A stretch of DNA of 64,000 nucleotides, taken from NCBI GenBank assembly GCA_029531795.1, contig JAPEIS010000014.1:1736001-1800000 (forward strand). Direction: 5' to 3'. The position numbers were made by a program, and so were the translations under genes. Below are positions 58,489 through 64,000 of the stretch, one piece after another. Numbering within the stretch: position 1 is the stretch's first letter; each line of letters starts with the position of its first letter. The DNA comes from Sclerotinia nivalis. Taxonomy: Eukaryota > Ascomycota > Leotiomycetes > Helotiales > Sclerotiniaceae. The notes beneath the pieces were generated by a model. That model did not search any database. It saw only the letters and a list, made by a program, of their open reading frames with translations, and had not been told where the DNA came from.

Positions 58489-61131
58489 AGATGCTGAGAA
58501 TAGTACGATACGAATTCGTAATGACGATCGTGGGTGGAAAGATTCGGTTTGGTATTGTGCAAGCGCGAGGTATTTTTGGCGATTATGGAATGATGTTGCT
58601 ATATGCGAGGACAATGAATATTGAAAAGAAAAGAAGGAATTTTATAAGTCTAGGACCACTAAGGTATTGGTCGAAAAGTCAGGAAGCAATTCATAAATCA
58701 TGTAATTCACAGTGAACGGTCAGAGGACATTATTTTTTGAGTCATGAAAACTAGCTGATTCATAATACCTACTCACTCGTATTATGATAACCCAAGTATA
58801 TTCAAGTTGAACCATGACCATACTAGCCAATGTCGAATGACTAGAATGATCACCTCTCTACCCATCTAACTTTGATCGTAGATAGGTTGCACGTACTGGT
58901 GAAGATATTTGTCATCTTTGAGATGCTGGTCATAACGTTTTATGAGCCAGTAACAATGCATTTTATTAAATGCTTTAGCTGGGTCACCCACCTCTGTTGT
59001 TTTGGAAGCACAGCAAAGTCCATCCTTGATCGCCTTTTGCTGAGTAGGTCATTTGAAGCTGAAGACTCCCCATAAACTTGTACGAGGTCTACGCCATTAA
59101 TGGTCATGGCAGGAAATGTAAATGAATGATTAGAAATCTTGTGGATGAAATATGATATCGAGCTGTTTTGCTAAGGAAATGTAGAATTTGTAAATGCTTG
59201 TGTGTATGTTGGTGTTTGTGCAAGAGTTGAGCCCTGGTGTCACAATGAGGAGGACACTGTTACAGCTGCATGATAATTACCAATAGTCAACTCTGCACCA
59301 AAGACCTCGCTGGAAACAACAAGCTTTGCTTTGTGTCTTCCAATACGAGCCGGCGACAATGGGCACCAGACCAAATTGGCATATGTGCGAATGGGATGGA
59401 CTAACCCGACAAAACCACATTTTCAATGTCATTACTTTATGGAAATGCTTGCATATCCTTGTGTTAAAGTTTCCTCAACTCTGATACCTGAGTCAACAAT
59501 ACTTGAATCCAAGATTCATTCACTGAAAATGATAATGTTTGACTTGAGTTAACCACTTTTCAACGATTCAGCACCGTCTTTATGATGCATTCCAAAAGGG
59601 GCATAAAGTATTTCAAGAATTCTCATTCTTGATCTTGTTACCACCCATTCACCGGTAGAATCTTCTTGCTAGACACCTTAGAACAATACACAAAAGTGCA
59701 CCCACAATCTACAGACTGCGAGTCTATAACTGATCCTATACCACTCAGCAAATCACTCGAAACCGTCGTAACTATTCAGAAAATCTCAGCGATGTCAACG
59801 TCATGAAACTAAGGAATTCGCCAAAGAACCAGAGACGAGTTGACGCTGGAAGGAGGGCATCAACAACATTGGCAGACCGTTACCTGAAGAATACCAGCGA
59901 TACTTTTGATGAAATCCCGCGTAATCGTTATAGAATACTCCGAGGCAAAGAAACAATTTTAGCTGAAGGATGCTAAGTGCCACGAAGTACAAAATGCCAA
60001 AGGAAACTTCTGACACGACCTTGGAGCACTTGAAATCTCTCCTCAGCCACGCCTGAAAATTGACAAAAGAACATCAAGTAGGTACCCAAATATTGCTACA
60101 AGTACTGTGATAAAATCATACAAGTGTCTTTTGGTTTTACATATAAATCACCAAAGAATCGAATAAAGTTCGAAAGTGAGTTTGTTCTTTCCTTCCTCGC
60201 ACCTACAGCGCAAGGTCTAGTCGGCAGCTAACCAATTCCCAGTTTCCCCAAATCCATTGGATATGGAACCTCAGAATGAAATTGCCGCGCAATATCAAGT
60301 AAAAGGAGGCTGTAGGGACATGTGTTAGTAGCAAAAGGACTAAGGATTTGGTGGTTGAGCAGGAATGCGGGGTCAAATCATCGATGTTTTGCTTTAGGGA
60401 GGCTGGGTTGTACGTATATCATTGTGTTGGGAGGATGTAGGCGGTGGATTTGAACAGTTCAAACATTTTGCATGCATCAAACTTGGGCGTGCAAGTAAAA
60501 TATGTGTCTGAGATTTGTGACGGGATTGAGTGGATTCGTAATGACACCACAATCACTACCTACTAGCCATATTTTGTACCGTGATCTAGCTAGAGTGATT
60601 AATGATAGTATCTAGTAGCATAAGTTAACCTCACCTTGATGAGTTGGAAAACTGCCTTCGCCTGCACTTGCTTATTGACCCTCGCTTGGAATAACGCAGC
60701 ACATGTCCGAGTTTTCTCAACGATGTAGACAAACACTCCCACATGATCTATACACCATGCCATAGAAGAACCTTTCGTATAGACACTCAACAGCATCGTC
60801 CCCTTTACAGGACACCCTACAGAATTTAATATCCGCCGCCCGACTTACTTTCCCCATACTTTTCAGATGTTATGATATGCCTGGGAACCTAAATGTGTTC
60901 TGAGATGATGACCGACGGACATCACTGTGCCGATGTACCGAAGGTGTGACGAAGCGGAGGATAATACATACACGTGATGGTCGTCGAATGTTCCATATAT
61001 CTTCAGCAGCTGCGTCCTTTGGTGGTTTGATTCCTTACATGTTTTATTCAGATTAAAGATACTCTCCGAAGTAATGCCCCTTACAAAACTAGGCTGAGGA
61101 AAAGAACTTGTTCCTTGGTGACATACTCATT
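58489..61131. other. Intergenic region, no gene supported
   Basis: 2.6 kb. ORFs of 60-75 codons occur on both strands without domains or splice context. The last 100 bp precede the ATG of the cyclase-like pseudogene. Confidence 0.4.
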
Positions 61132-62717
61132 ATGGCCGAAAAGGATGTTGCTACCCCGCGTTACGACGCCTCCATCTACGATACACCTTTCACCAAACTA
61201 CCAAACCCAAAGCGGGTATGGATAGGAGAGCCCGGATCTAGTCTTGAGGGGATAGGTAACTGTTTTTTTTATATATAAGCTGAACAGTCAAATCACCTGA
61301 CAACATCCCAGGTCGTCTCTCCCTTCTCACCCCAGATATAGTCTCGTCGGCGGCAGCTTCAGAGATCAAAACGGGTAAAAGAGTAGGTCTCGGATGGGAT
61401 ATGACAAAATTGGAGTACTCACAATTTGGACGACAAAAATGTGGACATAAGATTGTTCCACTGGATGGACCTGGTGGAATTGGATACGGGGCATGTTTTG
61501 ATGATGTTTATCATATGAATCCTCGTAAGTTATCGCAAGTCTTTTGATGGTCTTGAGTACTCTATGATATTTTCATAGAATCCCCAATCAGAATTCTATG
61601 GTTCGGAGGTTCGTGACTAGATGATGGGCAAGTGTCTATCCCAAAGAGGCAGGTGAAACCCACGGTGTTTTCGTCTCAGATTCTGTTGGTCGAGATTACG
61701 ACAACACATTGGACCTTCGAAAAGGGAACTCCAAATCACAACCTCAAATCCCAGTTTTATAATTTCACATATTCTGAGCCAGTACACAAACATCAACTGA
61801 CCTGGAACACAAGAACAAAGTAGTCAATGGGATGGCTTCCGCCACTACTCCCAGCCACGAAATCCTTTCGACCCCTCTACATCGCAAGACCGAGTCTTCT
61901 ATGGAGGTACTACGAAAGATGAGATTATGAATACATCTAACCACCGCATCGGGCTCCAGCATTGGGCATCGGAAGGAATTGCCGGTTCGTCCTTATTTTT
62001 CACTTCCTCCACTGCATTCCGCACATTCAAAAATACTCATAGTCATTTCTAGGGCGTGGGATCTTGATCGACTACGCCCACTGGTGCACTAAACAATCAC
62101 CGCCTATCAAGTACACCAACTTCTCCCTCCACAATATTCCTTTCAAAACCATCCTTGCCATTCTCAGTGAACAAAGCGTAACTCTCCAACGCGGCGACAT
62201 CCTCTTTATCCGCATGGGCGTCATTCCTGAATGAGACAGTTTTACTGATTCTCAAAAACAAGAATATGCATCCCAAAGTACTCCCAAACATGCTGGTGTT
62301 GAACCTAGCCTGGAGCTATTGGGGTGGTTATGGGATAGTGGGATATCAGCGGTGGCAGGCGACGCTATAAGCTGGGAGGTATTCCCTACACAAAGAGAAA
62401 TTAGCTGTCATGAATACTTGCTTGGAGGTTGGGGAATGCCTATTGGTTAGTTATTCCTGCTGATTTTGCTCCCTTTGACTTCTCGGTCATCCCTCATTCC
62501 TTTTCTCCCCACATCCCAAGCAGCCATTCACACAGCTTTTCCTCATCTCACCAGTCAAAGCAACTAACTTCTCTCTCAAACAGGCGAAATATTCGATCTC
62601 GAGGCCTTATCCAGTACATGTCGCGAACTAAACCGATATTCGTTCTTCCTAACATCTATGCCGTTAAACATGCCAGGTGGGGTATCTTCACCTCCGAATG
62701 CCATGGCTATATTTTAG
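61132..62717 (+). pseudogene. Broken cyclase-family (PF04199, kynurenine-formamidase-like) gene
   Basis: Exon pieces: 61132-61255; 61312-61524; a short segment from 61579; homologous sequence resuming at about 61822-61984; 62053-62445; 62584-62717. Family features are FGRQKCGHKI, SQWDGFRHY (metal-binding HxxxD-type region nearby), GRGILIDYAHW, RGDILFIRMG, and the ending MPLNMPGGVSSPPNAMAIF, typical of fungal members. Two lesions are visible. An in-frame TGA (62232-62234) sits where the family has tryptophan (IPE-W-D). About 230 bp of unrelated sequence lies between the Q-S of MNPQS and SQWDG (about 61588-61821), shifting the frame. Splice sites are otherwise intact, so decay is recent. Cyclase-family enzymes are metal-dependent hydrolases; the substrate is unknown. 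Confidence 0.8.
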
Positions 62718-62970
62718 GGAGCGACTAGGAAATTGAAGATGAAAAAAGAAGAGGAATGAGGCGAGGATGGGAGATCGGACGGAGAAGAGTGGAATTTAAG
62801 GACTCTGGTCATAATATAGAAGGTTGGATAAGAGTTTAGGATTGTGGGTCATGTCGCTTTATTGAAATCTTGAATATCGTAGCATTTTATTGAACGACAT
62901 ATAAAGTTGTAATATCTGTGATTTCCAGGTGCTTGAGACACGATACAAGTAAATCGACCTTACACAGCTC
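62718..62970. other. Intergenic region before the hairpin array
   Basis: No gene seen. Confidence 0.4.
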
Positions 62971-63706
62971 GGGCCAAGCCCACCATTTCCTAGCCACCCT
63001 CCCGACTCCCGCACCATTCACCCCCAAAGGGAATGATCGGAATGGAAGATGGTAGAGAATGTCAGAGAACAAGGGGCTTGGCCCAAAGTTACGGGTTAAT
63101 TTCACCAATTCCCTAGACTGATTGACGCAACCTCATACCGACCTGCCGAAGGGAGAAGGGAGATTGGTAGGTAACATTTATCTGCCCAAGGAACGATGAA
63201 GTTGACCTAACGCAACTCTGGCCCAAGCCATCATCCTCGCCTCCGCCTGATGTCTTCTTCGTTCCTCGCCCCCCCAAGGGGACGAAGTCCAAAGACACCA
63301 GGCGAAGAGAGAAATGATGGCTTGGGCCAAAGTTACGGGCCAAAGCCACCAGCCATCCACCAGCCGCTCCCGCCTTCTTCGTTCCCCGCCCCCCGAAGGG
63401 GGTGGGGTCCAAAAACAGGGGCGACAAAATGGAGGGGTGGTGGCCTTGGCCTAGAGGCAATTCTGAGTTCAACCCATCACCCCTTGATCTCCCATCTCTG
63501 CTGTCCAAGGCACCTTGTTCCCTTCATTGAGCCAAAACTAGCAGTCCCGAATCGCGTTCTACTACACATCATTTCATTCCCCCCGAAGGGAGAAGATCAG
63601 AATAGTAGAAAGCGACTCAGGGCTGATAGCTTTGGCTCAATGAAGAGAGCAAGGTGCTTGGACAGCAGAGGTGGGAGGTCAGAGATGGTGGTTGAACTCA
63701 GAATTG
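62971..63706. repeat. Array of four related inverted-repeat hairpins
   Basis: Four fold-back units. Unit 1: 62971-62981 gggccaagccc pairs with 63074-63084. Unit 2: 63220-63234 ggcccaagccatcat pairs perfectly with 63314-63328. Unit 3: 63338-63350 pairs with 63439-63451 (one mismatch). Unit 4: about 80 bp at 63458-63537 pairs with 63631-63706, imperfectly but over its length. The exact centre of each carries a variant of ccccccgaaggggg (about 63018, 63275, 63395 and 63580). The arms are related to each other (ggcccaagcc / ggccaaagcc / gagccaaaac), so the units descend from one hairpin. Open frames here (63113-63508 and others) are by-products. The function is unknown. Confidence 0.8.
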
Positions 63707-64000
63707 CACTGAAGAAGAAAAGAAAAAAATTGAAAAACATCGAGGGGAACTCATGTATTTATAGGCGTGAGAGCTGAGAGCTGCCAGAACGATCACCACG
63801 CTAGTACATCAAGTACAGCCAGATTTACAGCTGTTAGATGGATCACTAGGCTAGTGTATTAACTATGGCCAGTTTGGGAGGGGAAATCGGTAATTGAATT
63901 ATCTAGATCATAAAACGTCTGGATTAGACCCAAGCTAATCATGATTTAAACTTTCGAAAGACAAATACACCGACCACGCTAGACTGTTTTTACCGAACGT
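63707..64000. other. Window end, no gene
   Basis: Two copies of a short repeat, gatcaccacgctagta and gatcactaggctagtg, at about 63791 and 63841. Nothing else identified. Confidence 0.4.

Noticed and set aside
63113..63777. ORFs of 131 and 175 codons
   Set aside because: They run through the hairpin array on both strands and have low-complexity Pro/Gly/Arg content caused by the palindromes.

Overview
The window is a piece of a filamentous ascomycete nuclear genome, most likely a leotiomycete of the Botrytis/Sclerotinia type. This is inferred from short GT-AG introns of about 50-100 bases with CTAAC-like branch sites, fungal gene families, and transposons eroded by C-to-T and G-to-A changes as expected from repeat-induced point mutation (RIP). 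I could run no database search, so the genus is a guess.

Bases 1 to about 24,100 are an AT-rich, gene-free transposon nest. It holds the 3' part of a Ty3/gypsy element (1-910 and about 2088-2720), split by a 1.18-kb repeat-filled insertion with short inverted ends (911-2087). A complete but dead chromovirus-like element lies at 3269-8883 (213-bp LTRs, target duplication cttcc). A large minus-strand Ty3/gypsy element spans 9920-22455 (160-163-bp LTRs, target duplication attaa). Its reverse transcriptase is interrupted by a second chromovirus-like element at 12752-18535 (237-bp LTRs, target duplication gatct). A 481-bp MITE with roughly 95-bp inverted ends and TA duplications lies at 23209-23689. 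All Pol frames are broken by stops.

From about 24.1 kb the base composition turns normal and genes appear. They are a divergent kinesin-14 (24913-27147, +), a ten-exon polynucleotide kinase 3'-phosphatase (29417-31288, +), a conserved fungal protein of unknown function (35327-37154, +), the histone chaperone RTT106 (42518-44060, -), a Pep12-type syntaxin (44625-45495, -), the nuclear pore membrane protein NDC1 (45897-47972, +) and the acetyl-CoA hydrolase/CoA-transferase ACH1 (48803-50494, +). PEP12 and NDC1 share a 401-bp divergent promoter. These are housekeeping genes and do not form a pathway or cluster.

From 50.5 kb to the end, genes become sparse and partly decayed. There are three uncharacterised minus-strand ORFs (53783-54178, 55117-55845, 57866-58426), a possible small gene (51042-51311), a decaying gene (56162-56640) and a clearly broken cyclase-family gene (61132-62717) with an in-frame stop and an insertion. 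The window ends in an array of four related DNA hairpins (62971-63706) whose apexes share a CCCC-AAGGG core. That array, and a compensated hairpin in the LTRs of the two chromovirus-like elements, are the least explained structures here.
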